Assembly: GCF_963576675.1 (NCBI RefSeq)
Contig: NC_088915.1
Location: 44,483,501 to 44,547,500, forward strand
Source of the DNA: Euphorbia lathyris
Taxonomy: Eukaryota; Streptophyta; Magnoliopsida; Malpighiales; Euphorbiaceae
Direction of reading: 5' to 3'
Length of the DNA stretch: 64,000 nt
Position 1 is the first letter of the stretch. The number at the start of each line of letters is the position of its first letter. The notes beneath the pieces were generated by a model that worked only from the letters and a program-made list of their open reading frames with translations, had not been told where the DNA came from and did no database searches. Of this stretch, positions 32,599-42,900 are shown piece after piece. A program made the position numbers and the translations under genes.

Positions 32599-34123
32599 GG
32601 GAAAAGTACAAAAATAAACCCTGTGGTTACACCTGTTTTCGATTGCAGCCTTGTGGTTTAAAAACTTACAAAATGGTACCTTGAGGTTCATTCCGCTAGC
32701 AAACACATATGAAATTGACTAACGGTGTTAAAAGTCAAAGGGAAAAGAGTTAATTTGGTCCTTATATTTATTTACTTTATAAATTAACCACCCTTATTAT
32801 CTAATTATCACAAATAAACCCAAAAATTAAAAATAAAAATCAAATACACATTCTTCTCCATCTCTCTCTAATTTCTTATTTTTTTTTCTCTCTCTTTTCT
32901 CTTTTCTCTCTCCTCTTTGTTAATTTATCTCTCTAAAATCAATTGAAAATCTCTTTCTAAATTTAATATTTAATTAGCTTACTATCTAATGGATTAAATT
33001 AACAAAGACGGAACCGTTAATGGAGAAAACTCAGCCAAACGACAGGAAATCAAATCAGAAGAAGAAAACCAACTCCCTTCGCGACTTGGTGAGAGGGGAA
33101 ATCGAAACAGAAACGGAGAATCACTTACCTACTCACACATCGGAACCAATCAAGGAGAAAACCCAGCCAACCGGCTGGAACAATCAAATCAGAAGAAGAA
33201 AACCCCCTCCATTCGCGACTTGGTGAGAGGGAAAATCGAAACAAAACCGGATAATCGCTGACCTTCTTGCAGGCCTGAACCGTTCACGGAGAAAAATTAA
33301 TAGGAAAAATTACAAAGTCATATGAATCTTGCAATAATCACATTACAAGGTTTTGTTTTTTCAATAATATATTTAAGCTTTGTCAATTCCATAGTTTGAC
33401 TGTGAATCTCTTTCTTCTTTTTCTAAATGGATCAGACCGATATATGGAGCTTATTCTGTCTTTTCTTCTGCAGTTCAGGTTTAGTTTAATCTTAACTTTA
33501 TATATTACTTTCATCCTTAAACTCATCCTCAGATCACCGCGTTCATCCCATTCTCCTCACCACCGTACCGATTCTTTGTTTAGCCGGCCAGACAAAATCT
33601 AAATCCTCGCCAACCTCACCTCACCGGAGTAGCTTGTTCTTGTTTAGATTAGTATATATTACTCCATCGATTCCCGCAAATTGCAAATTTAAACTGATTT
33701 TTTTTATATAAAATTAGGATAAATTCGATATTAATTTTTTCAGTTTAGTATTATTGTTCCATTACTTGATTTAATTTTGTGCCAATTGTTTTCAATTTAC
33801 TGATAAATTGATGTTAGGAGAGAGAGTAAGAGAGATAAAGAAAAAGAGGATTAGAGAGTTATGGAGAAGATGGTGGATTTGAATTTTTATTTTTAATTTT
33901 GAGGTTTGTTTGTAATAATTAGATAATAAGGGGATTAATTTATAAAATAAATAAATATAAGGACCAAATTAACTCGTTTCCTTTTGACTTTTAACACCGT
34001 TAGTCAATTTGTTATGTGTTTGCTAACGGAAAGAACCCTAAGATACCATTTTGTAAATTTTTAAACCATAAGGCTGCAATTGAAAATAGGTGTAACTACA
34101 AGATTTATTTTTATCATTTTTCC
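32599..34123. mobile_element. Non-autonomous long-TIR (Mutator-like) element
   Basis: The first about 310 bp (GGGAAAAGTACAAAAATAAA ...) match, inverted, the last about 310 bp (... TTTATTTTTATCATTTTTCC), with moderate divergence. Both arms keep words such as AACGGTGTTAAAAGTCAAA and TAATTTGGTCCTTATATTTA. Long terminal inverted repeats suggest a Mutator-like element. I could not find a clear 9-bp target duplication because the flanks are T-rich. The centre has no transposase; it contains a duplicated segment (see 33018-33260). Confidence 0.72.
33018..33260. repeat. Tandem duplication inside the Mutator-like element
   Basis: Two copies about 145 bp apart of a segment with GGAGAAAACYCAGCCAAMCG, AATCAAATCAGAAGAAGAAAA and TTCGCGACTTGGTGAGAGG. 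The GC-richer, exon-like composition suggests captured gene sequence, but I cannot name the source. Confidence 0.7.
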
Positions 34124-34776
34124 TTTTTATTTATTTTACAGTTATAGCTCATCTTCTTAAGCTTAATGCTTCTCTATTGACCGTATAAATTTATTACTAC
34201 ATCAATCAATGAGTCTTATTACATGAACAAATAACATCAATATATTTTTTTATATATTTTTGAACTCCTCATTTTTTATGATAAATAAATTTATTACTAT
34301 ATCAACGAGTCTTATTACATGAACAAATATTATTTAGTATTAATATATTTCTTTATATATTTCTAAACTCTAATTTTTTTTTATGTATTCTTTAATGAGT
34401 ATAAGTTTATAATAAATTTTTAAAGGGAGAATGTTTATTTCTCTTTCCTTATTATTACTTATTGGTTTAAACAAATATTATTTCAGTTTTATAATTTATT
34501 TATTTCATTCCCGAAGCAACGCTATGGTATCTCCTAGTTATAATTAAATGTTAATAATTATTTATTGGATATCCACCATGTTAAATGAATGTCCATCCAA
34601 TTAATTAGATGTCAACCAACAACTAAATATGTATTAATTTTACACATGTGATAATTAAAAATAAGTGTAATTAGAACTATTCATTTTGTAAGTATACGAT
34701 TTATCTCCCAATTTGTAATACACACAAATATTAAGACTTTTATGCACTTATTATTTTCTCTCAATCAAAGTTTTTT

Positions 34777-34822
<46 letters not shown>

Positions 34823-35508
34823 CTACATATAAGTGTGGTTATAATCACACTATATAATTCAGTAATTTTATAACATTTACGTGTATTATATACCATGGAA
34901 AAGAACAGAAATCGAGACTAAGCCAATAGCCCAATAACCAGGAGAACAAAAATAAGAAGACTAGACTGGTTCTAGAGAGCTTAATAGCCCAAGTTCTAAA
35001 GAGAGCCAAGAGAAGAATAGAGGCGAAACAACCCCGTAACCGGAAAAAGGAAGCCGTCGGCCACTCTACTCCCTTTCCCTTTTACAGTTTCCTCAGCATC
35101 AAATTGATGTGTAAGTTCGCTGTGTACAACCTCTTTTTTCCTCCCATATTCTCTATATTCTACTTCATTTTTGTTATGTAGTTCATGGTTTGACATTAGT
35201 CACCTCCTCCGCTGCTAATAATTTTACAACGACTTAACTTTAATTTCAAGTGTTGAATCAAAATTGCTTTCTTGATGTTGTCTCCGGGTTTCTTCTGATG
35301 AATATTTGCTGTGGTTTATGGATTTTCATTGATCATTGATGTTCTTTTTGCTTTTTGAATGTTCTAATTATCTATGCACAATCCTTGTATTTTTCTGAAG
35401 GAGTTAACTTTTTTCACGGCCTTTAACTTTTTTCACGGCCTTTACCTTTTTTTTAGATGATGCATTCATGTTTTAGTTTTATTGTTCATCCATTAACTGT
35501 TGTATCAT
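34124..35508. other. AT-rich DNA upstream of the hAT element
   Basis: No gene recognised. It includes a (TA)n microsatellite at about 34779-34818 and a small tandem duplication of ACTTTTTTCACGGCCTTT near 35408-35445. The less AT-rich part around 34900-35200 could hold a first untranslated exon or promoter of the TRM61 gene downstream; that is a guess based on composition only. Confidence 0.35.
34779..34818. repeat. (TA)n microsatellite
   Basis: An uninterrupted TA dinucleotide run of roughly 20 repeats. Confidence 0.95.
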
Positions 35509-35685
35509 TAGGAGTGGGCAAAACAACCGACAAACCAGTAACCGAATCGAAAACTGGTAATCTGAACTGGAAAAAACGGTTAACCAAACCGGTGATTTTG
35601 TTTTAGGGTTGAAAAAACATAATGATTTTGGTTCGCTTTCGGTTTGGGGGTGTTCCAAAACTACGGTTTACGGTTAACCGAACCG

Positions 35686-35693
<8 letters not shown>

Positions 35694-35722
<29 letters not shown>
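35694..35722. repeat. (TA)n microsatellite next to the Stowaway MITE
   Basis: A TA run followed by ACACACACGCAC, inside the hAT element. Confidence 0.95.
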
Positions 35723-35730
<8 letters not shown>

Positions 35731-35740
35731 CACTATACTA

Positions 35741-35940
35741 CTCCCTCAATTCCATTATATAGGTCATTCTAGCAAATTAGTTTTTCCTTAAATATAAGTC
35801 ATTCTAGGATTCCAAGAACTTTTAGTTTAGTTTTTTGGTACGAATATAATGTACTTTAATATTCCAATGCTTATTCCCTAATAGTGACACATTTCTTAAT
35901 TTGTGAAATACAAATGACTTATATAATGGAATGGAGGGAG
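35741..35940. mobile_element. Stowaway-type MITE
   Basis: A 200-bp element with inverted ends CTCCCTCAATTCCATTATAT / ATATAATGGAATGGAGGGAG and TA on both sides (35739-35740, 35941-35942). CTCCCTC ends with a TA target are diagnostic for Stowaway MITEs (Tc1/mariner). It is nested in the hAT element and so inserted later, or was carried with it. Confidence 0.92.
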
Positions 35941-36179
35941 TATTACTTATACTATATTAATACTTTATACAAACATATAATAAAAATATATATTATATAA
36001 AAATTATTATACTAATTCTTTTTCAAAACATAAACCTAAGCTAAATATTTGTTTTTTTTTTTTTTTGAATTCACTATTTGTTATTCTTCCTGCATCTAAA
36101 GAACGATTTTATTTTTCTTTTGTCTAATATTTGTTTCTTTACTGTCTAAGAAATCGAAAACCTAAACTAAGGGACTTCT

Positions 36180-36390
36180 CAAAGCAGCCAGCCGCCGCCG
36201 CCACCACCACCACCACCACCTGCCTAGCGAACGATCTCCATCCTCCACCGCGGTTCCTCCATCCGTTCCTCCACCGTCGTTCCTCTTCCGAGCGCTCTCG
36301 TTCCTCCACCGTCTCGCACAGCGTCGTACCTTCTTGCACAGTGTCGTCCGTCTCGTCGTTCTATTCCGTCTCGCACATGCGATGTAAGTA
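36180..36390 (+). other. GC-rich fragment resembling a first exon, inside the hAT element
   Basis: A CCG/CCA trinucleotide run, then CG-rich sequence that ends in CATGCGATGTAAGTAAATT, where GTAAGT resembles a 5' splice site. Both strands are open for 65-85 codons, so no frame is favoured. It could be the start of a host gene captured by the transposon. The source is unknown. Confidence 0.35.
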
Positions 36391-36799
36391 AATTTCTGGG
36401 TTAAATTTCTATTATTCATGTTTGTGATGAATTAATTTCTAGGTTAAATTTCTGTTCATGGTGGTTATTTGGGATTTTTCTGCCGCAGTGCTTGGTTGGT
36501 CTATTTAGGGTTCCATCTGTTTGTTCGTCTCTTCCATCTTTGTGAGGTCAGATGATTATACAATCTGTTTGTTAGTCTCTTCCATCTTTGAATATCAATA
36601 TACAATCTGTTTGTTAGTCTCTTATGTCTGACATCATTCCTCTGCCATACTTTTATGTATTATGAGTTATAAATCCTAATTTTAGGAGGTAGTTAGACAA
36701 AGGTACTGGCATCCTCCAAGGCATACTTTAACGTCTATATTAGCCTTGACTATTTTGAAATTTACGTTGCATATGCTTAATTCTGTTTAATTCAACTTG

Positions 36800-37330
36800 A
36801 ATCCTTTATCTTCTAGTGTACTTCGCATAGTTCCAACTTAATATTTACTCCCTCTTCAAGTCTCCTCAGGCGATCTCCTCTGTGTATGCTTGGTTAAGTT
36901 TATCTATTACTAAGGTAAAAAGATAAGGACTCATAGCAGATTGTTAACTAAACAATTATAGGGATTTCTCTTGATTCCCCAGTCAAGGTTCTTCACAGCC
37001 ATAACCACTTCATTATACATGTCTTTAGTTGCATGAATATTCTTGGCATGAATCTTCTACTTCTCCAATTTGAACTAGAGAACCTCTCTTGATACTTTAT
37101 CATAAGCTTTCTCAAGGTCCATGGAAACCATATGTTGGTCATATTTTGGCTAGTTGTACATTTTCACCAAACTTCTTTTGAGGAATATAGCTTCCATAGT
37201 CAACTTCTGTTCATAAAGCCAAATTAATTCTCACACTTTAGAACAACTTCTCAACCTTGGTTCAGTGACCACCTGATACAAGTTCATAGTATGACTCATG
37301 AGCTTGATACATCTATAATTATTATACTCT
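36800..37330 (-). pseudogene. LINE reverse transcriptase fragment inside the hAT element
   Basis: On the minus strand, pieces of a non-LTR retrotransposon RT occur in correct order: HMVSMDLEKAYDKVSREV (37138-37085), SPYLFTLVIDKLNQAY (about 36945-36895), and EGVNIKLEL (about 36860-36830). These match conserved RT blocks of plant LINEs. The segment that should carry the catalytic Y/FADD motif is missing between the last two blocks, and frames are interrupted. It is a dead fragment. Confidence 0.8.
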
Positions 37331-38448
37331 GTTACTGAGGACAAACCATACAAACTCTTACATTTCCTGCACCCTTCCATACTTCTATGGGAATCTCATA
37401 TGGTTCATTAACTATATTTTTTTGTTTTACTGATGATCATCCTCTTTGCACAATTGACGAATGATGATCGAGAAGATTTGATGAATAGGATGATCGAGAA
37501 GATGTGATGAATTAATGTTGTAATAAGTACTATGTTTTGATATAGCTAATGGTTTGAATATTTGCATTTCTTTATGTTTTAAATGTAAACTTGATGAATT
37601 GTTTTTTAGTTCGGTACTTATGTTTGAATTCTGAACTTTTATATGAATTCATTTCGTTTGGATATTTGAAATCATGTGTATTTTAATATTGTTTAAAAAT
37701 TTAGGTTAGGGTAAAAATTATGGTTTACCGTTGATTTTTGGTTAACCAATGAGAATTGGTTAAAGACCGTTAACTGAAAAACCTAACTGAAATTAATGGT
37801 TAACCGATAAGTATGGACCGGTTTTGGTTTGGATGGTTAAAAAACCGTTGATAACGGTTCGGTTAAGTTTTTTGTCCTTTGGACCGGTTAACCGAACCAT
37901 GCCCACCCCTATGTATCATAATAGCGCTCATATGACGTTTGGCTGTTGACAGCTAACATAACAGACTGGAGAAACCCAATTTGTATAGCTTTTCTTGTTC
38001 GAAGTTCAGGTTGGATGATCTGAATTCATCATCTTTGATGAAATATGGGACCTATTAATATTACTTTTGACATTAGTATCATGGAATGGAAGTGATGACT
38101 CAATGATGCTCTCCAATTGATTCCATGATTCTGAAGGGTTCATTTGTTGATTCAGAGTTTGGAAACTGGCAACAATCTAATAATATTCGATTTGATATAA
38201 CATTGTTGAATTGCCCAATTTCTTCATGTAGGCTATACTGGATTGTTCATTGTTCATGTCATACATGTGTTTTATATGGTTTTCCGGGGTTCTTCTTTTT
38301 CCCTGAGAAATTCTCAGTGAAATTAAAGAAAATTCTTTATATGGGAGTTGTTTAAATGGGAGAATTGAAGCAACTGGCAAGCAATTAAGCTATGCATTTA
38401 ACATTTTTTAATGCTCTAGAATTGACGACTGTGACTTTTTGTCAACAG

Positions 38449-38463
38449 ATTCCTCATTTCAAG
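38449..38463 (+). other. 5' end of a TRM61 exon, 3' splice site at 38446-38448
   Basis: TTTTTGTCAACAG followed by ATTCCTCATTTCAAG precedes the ATG. The T-rich tract and CAG look like a 3' splice site, so the gene likely has an upstream untranslated exon. I could not place its 5' splice site. Confidence 0.5.
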
Positions 38464-39617
38464 ATGTTGCTTTCCGATCCAACAAATAAGTTATCATTTA
38501 CACGTTGCATTAAAGATGGAGATTTGGTTGTTGTCTATGAGAAGCATGACTCGATGAAAGCCATTAAAGTATGTGGGTCTTCAGTACTCCAGAACCGTTT
38601 TGGTGTGTTTAAGCACTCAGACTGGATTGGGAAGCCTTTTGGATCCAAGGTGTTTAGCAACAAGGGTGGATTTGTGTATTTATTAGCTCCGACTCCTGAA
38701 TTATGGACTTTGGTTTTAAGCCACAGAACTCAAATTCTATATATTGCTGATATTTCCTTTTTGATTACATACTTGGAGATAGTTCCTGGTTGTTTGGTAC
38801 TTGAGTCTGGAACTGGTAGTGGGTCTTTAACAACGTCACTTGCAAGAGCTGTAGCTCCTACAGGACATGTCTATACATTTGATTTCCATGAACAAAGGGC
38901 TGCCTCAGCAAGGTAAGAAATGGAGTTGTGATGTTATTCTATTTTATGAAATCAGTAAGTTTGGTTCCAAAGCTATATTTTATTGATTCGTAAAAGTTCC
39001 ATAAAGTGTTATCTTAAACATTGTAGGGAAGATTTTGAGAGGACAGGTGTGAGCAGTGTAGTCTCAGTTGGAGTTAGAGACATTCAGGGTGTGGGATTTC
39101 CGGATGAATATTCTGGGTTAGCTGACTCGGTATTCTTGGATCTACCCCAACCATGGTTGGCTGTTGGGTCAGCTGCAAAAATGTTGAAACAGGATGCGAT
39201 ATTGTGCTCCTTCTCACCTTGCATTGAGCAAGTACAACGGTCATGCGAAGCACTTAAAACAGAGTTTACAGGTATGGCCAACCCATAGTAATATTTTTGA
39301 ATAAGTGGATGATAGTAAAATGGTGGGTTATTAATAAGTGCATGTTTTGATGTATAGACATAAGGACGTTTGAGGTGCTGGTTCGAACATATGAAGTTGG
39401 TGAAGGAAAGATAGATTATGGTTATGGAGAGAGTGATGAAGGAGTTCAATTGAGGTCCCCTCCTTACAAGAGAAGGCAGGCTTCAGGACAGAAGAATTCC
39501 AGCTCTCCTGTGAATGTGATCATGGCCAAGCCATGCAGTGAAGCTAGAGGTCATACTGGTTACTTGACATTTGCAAGACTTAATGTCTATGCTGAGATAA
39601 TGTTACTGAAAGATTGA
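38464..39617 (+). CDS. TRM61: tRNA (adenine-58 N1)-methyltransferase catalytic subunit TRM61
   Basis: Coding exons 38464-38912, 39027-39271 and 39358-39617 join to 317 codons. Both introns (114 and 86 nt) have GT...AG borders and the frame continues across them. Residues 40-105 match the conserved N-terminal part of eukaryotic TRM61 (FGVFKHSDWIGKPFG, LAPTPELWT). Motif I for S-adenosylmethionine binding is ESGTGSGSL (114-122), followed by FDFHEQRA (139-146), and the motif IV-like DLPQPW is at 188-193. In eukaryotes this subunit pairs with TRM6 to make m1A58 in the T-loop of tRNAs, mainly in the nucleus. The start MLLSDP is chosen because the family homology begins there; an earlier in-frame ATG at 38392 lies before the splice site. 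The gene looks intact and ends 318 bp before the PPT gene. Confidence 0.92.
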
Positions 39618-39935
39618 TTTGTGGAGGATATGGAACTTGGAAATTCCCTGCTTAAGTTTTATTAGAATAATAATAATTCTAGAGATGCATGCATGCCACA
39701 TGTTTTGTTTTGTTTTTTTAAAATCTCAATAATGCAGTAATTGATTTGACGCTAACAGCAAACTTATCTGTCTTAATAATTTGTTTTAATGCCCACATTT
39801 CTAAAGGCTCAAAATTCTTTTAAGTTTGTAGAGAGAGAGAGAGAGAGTTTAGGGTGTTGGTCCCACATGTTGGGGTTACAATACAATACAAAGCAAATCC
39901 CCTTCCAAAGAGGACATTGATGCAATTGGAAGAAA
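39618..39935. other. Intergenic region between TRM61 and PPT
   Basis: It holds the 3' UTR of TRM61 (AATAATAATAATTC at 39668 could serve as a polyadenylation element), a (GA)n run at 39831-39847, and the promoter and leader of PPT. No clear TATA box near the PPT start. Confidence 0.5.
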
Positions 39936-42900
39936 ATGCATACAGCATTAGCTCTGTCATTTCTGAAACCACCGAAGCTATCATCTTGTGTAAATTCTAA
40001 GCCAACATTACATCTCAGTCTTTCGAAACCTATAAAATATTATGTCTCATTTCCATGCTTCAACACTCTGATTTGTTGTTCAAATCCTGGTTTCAAGGTC
40101 AAAGCCGCCTCAGTTCCTGAGAGTGAGAGTGAAATTGAAAAAACTGATTTGACCCATATTGCTCGGCTAGCTGCTATGTTTGGAATTTGGTATTTTTTGA
40201 ATATCTACTTCAACATTATCAACAAACAGGTCCTAAAGGTGTATCCATTTCCAGCAACACTTACTGCTCTCCAATTTGGGTGTGGAACTCTCATGGTTAG
40301 CATAATGTGGACATTAAATCTCTACCCTCGACCTAAACTCAGTTCTTCACAGGTAATTCTGGATTTGATTTGTCTCATTATTCTGGATTTGATTTGACAA
40401 TATTCAGTATCAGGTTGCAGTAATCATACCATTGGCAGTTGTGCATGCCATGGGAAACATTTTCACAAATGTTAGTTTAGGAAAAGTTGCAGTTTCCTTC
40501 ACTCACACTATCAAAGCTATGGAACCATTCTTCACTGTCTTATTTGCTTTCCTTTTTCTTGGTGAGGTAACAATTTATGCCCATTTTATCTATTAGATGC
40601 GTCCTTCTTTCTATCACACACATATATCTATATATATGTCATGTCATAATTGAGAGTTTTGTGGTACAGGTTTATTTGTTGAATTAGAATATGTAAACAA
40701 AATGAATTAATTGGTGGATTTCCTTCCTCTGCTCCTAGATATTATTTTTACCTTATCTTTTCCATTTTCAAATGGGAATAAAGCAATTTAAACTTACAAA
40801 CTAGTAAAAATGTTTAATCTTTTATTTTCTACTAATATTTAACAAAATGATATCTCAGGATTGAATTTATTGGGTGCTTTAAGATTTACATGCTCTTAAA
40901 AATGTCACGTCTAGATTAGATTGCAAATGGGATAATATTATATCCTATAGAACCGAAAATTTTCATTTATTTTCTCAATGGGGTGGGGAGAGGAAAAAAA
41001 ATTCTTCAAAGGCATGGATAGAGCGAGGAAGGGGACTTCTATCTCCACCCCACCATATATCCATATATCCCTAAGGAGCCCAGTTGTGATCCATATAAGA
41101 GCAACTCTAGTGGGTGTTGCAAGCTTGTTGCTTGCAACACCCAACCACTAGAGTGCTTATTACAATTGTGTTCTCACAATTGGTAAGTTACCAAAAGATG
41201 TAACAAAGGAAAAGTAGGACCAAAACATTAAAAAATTAGTGAAAACATAAAATAGTGGCAGACAACCCCTGTTTTCTATTTTATTTTTATTTTTAAACCA
41301 TCTACACTATATTTAATCCTTTTTTTATATATAAAAAAATCATTATTTTTTGTGGAGTGACTTTCAATTATAGTGGTTTGTTTTTTGGAGTCTTCTTTTG
41401 CCTTAGGTGGCAGTGTTTGGGAGTTGCAACCAGTAATGGTGCTCTAAGTCTCACATAATATGTACTGAAGTTGAAATTCAGCTCAAAAGTCCGAGCCGTT
41501 CCCTACCTGTCCTTATATAATTTATATTTTATCTATTTTTTCTTACCTATATTTAATTTTTTATAATTATTTTGTTCAATGCTTTTTATTTATTTAAAAT
41601 TATACTTGTTGAGTTTTATTGAATTAATTAACTAAGTTTTAATACATTGCATTTTTATTGTTCATAATCGTAGTTTAATTTTAAATTTATCATTTAAATA
41701 TAAATATATCAGCTGGATGAACTAGGATATGCTTGGGAATGAGTTCTTTTAGTCTAGCCCAATTCGACCCGAGACCACAACGAAATTAATGCAAACTTGA
41801 TGAGGACATAAATCCGTTCAATCATTTCTAAGAGAACCAAGTGAATATTCAAGGTTTTCTAGAGGATGCGAGAGAATGCGAGGCTTTCTATGTGAAGTCG
41901 TTGACTTGAGCCCCACATATTTTGGGCATAATGGAGCTTGAGGTTACCGACCTCACATAGAGTCGACGACTCTAGTTGAACAACAGACATCGTTCCCGTT
42001 TGTTTTCCCTTAGCTTCAGACAGACATGCCCCACCTGGGTACTTTCTAAATTTTACAAAAAGTGCCATTATGTTATATTCCAATTATGCAATTTTATTTT
42101 CAATGTTCGTTTTATACCCTTAAGTTATGTTTTAGCTAGTTAATTATAAGGGCTTTTATGTATTTTTCGTTCCTAGGTTTTGAGGGTATTTAAACCCCTT
42201 TATGATTTGTAAGGAAAAACTGTTATCAATCAAAATTCTAAAACTCCTATGGAGGCTAGGGTTCATCAATGAAATTGGGGATTTTCTAAATGCTTACAAA
42301 TTTGTCTTGTAAATTGCTTTGTTGATTTAAGGTCAAAATCAACACATTTCTTTCTCTCAATCCCTCTTTGCATCAGTTAGTATCAGACCAATCGTTTTCT
42401 AACCCGAAACTTCTTTGGAGCCAAGCTATTCGGCATGACATGAGTGGTTCAATGGAGCGAATGAATGATTTAATAGAAAAAATGAGGGGGAGTTTCAAAG
42501 CATGCTTCAACAAACCTTAGAGCGGAATTGAAGAGGAGATGATGAAGGTCTTTTACCGCTACCACCCTCCACCTAGATCACCTCCACCAAGAAGGGAGCT
42601 AAGAAACCCATTTCATCTACCTCAAAATCCTCGAGGTCTAAGAAATCATGAGATAAAAGACTTAATCTTAATCAATTTGATGATCTTCACAGTATCAGCA
42701 AATTGAGTACAATGATGTATATAGGCATAATAAACCTAAAGGAGGTAGGGAGTTGGGGTTTGTGAAGAGAAATTGATATGGTGGAAATGAGTACGTGAGG
42801 AATCCACCTAGGCGAAATTATAATGGAGACAATGCTTTTAAATTGAAAGTGAATTTGTCCGCATTTGGGGGAGACCTAGATATTGAGGGGTTATTTGATT

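Larger units (their letters stand above)
35509..37911. mobile_element. Non-autonomous hAT transposon
   Basis: Terminal inverted repeats TAGGAGTGGGC / GCCCACCCCTA are flanked by a perfect 8-bp target duplication TGTATCAT (35501-35508 and 37912-37919), the size typical of hAT elements. Inner ends are rich in AACCG/CGGTT words in both orientations. No hAT transposase is visible. The element carries a Stowaway MITE (35741-35940), a CCG/CCA-rich gene-like fragment (about 36180-36390) and a LINE fragment (about 36800-37330). Confidence 0.92.

Noticed and set aside
36131..36391. Possible gene in the hAT element
   Set aside because: Open on both strands owing to the CCG/CCA run, no continuation after the splice-like site. 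Recorded only as a possible captured fragment.
38392..38463. Upstream in-frame ATG of TRM61 at 38392
   Set aside because: It precedes a good 3' splice site at 38446-38448 and lacks similarity to the family; the ATG at 38464 fits the conserved N-terminus.
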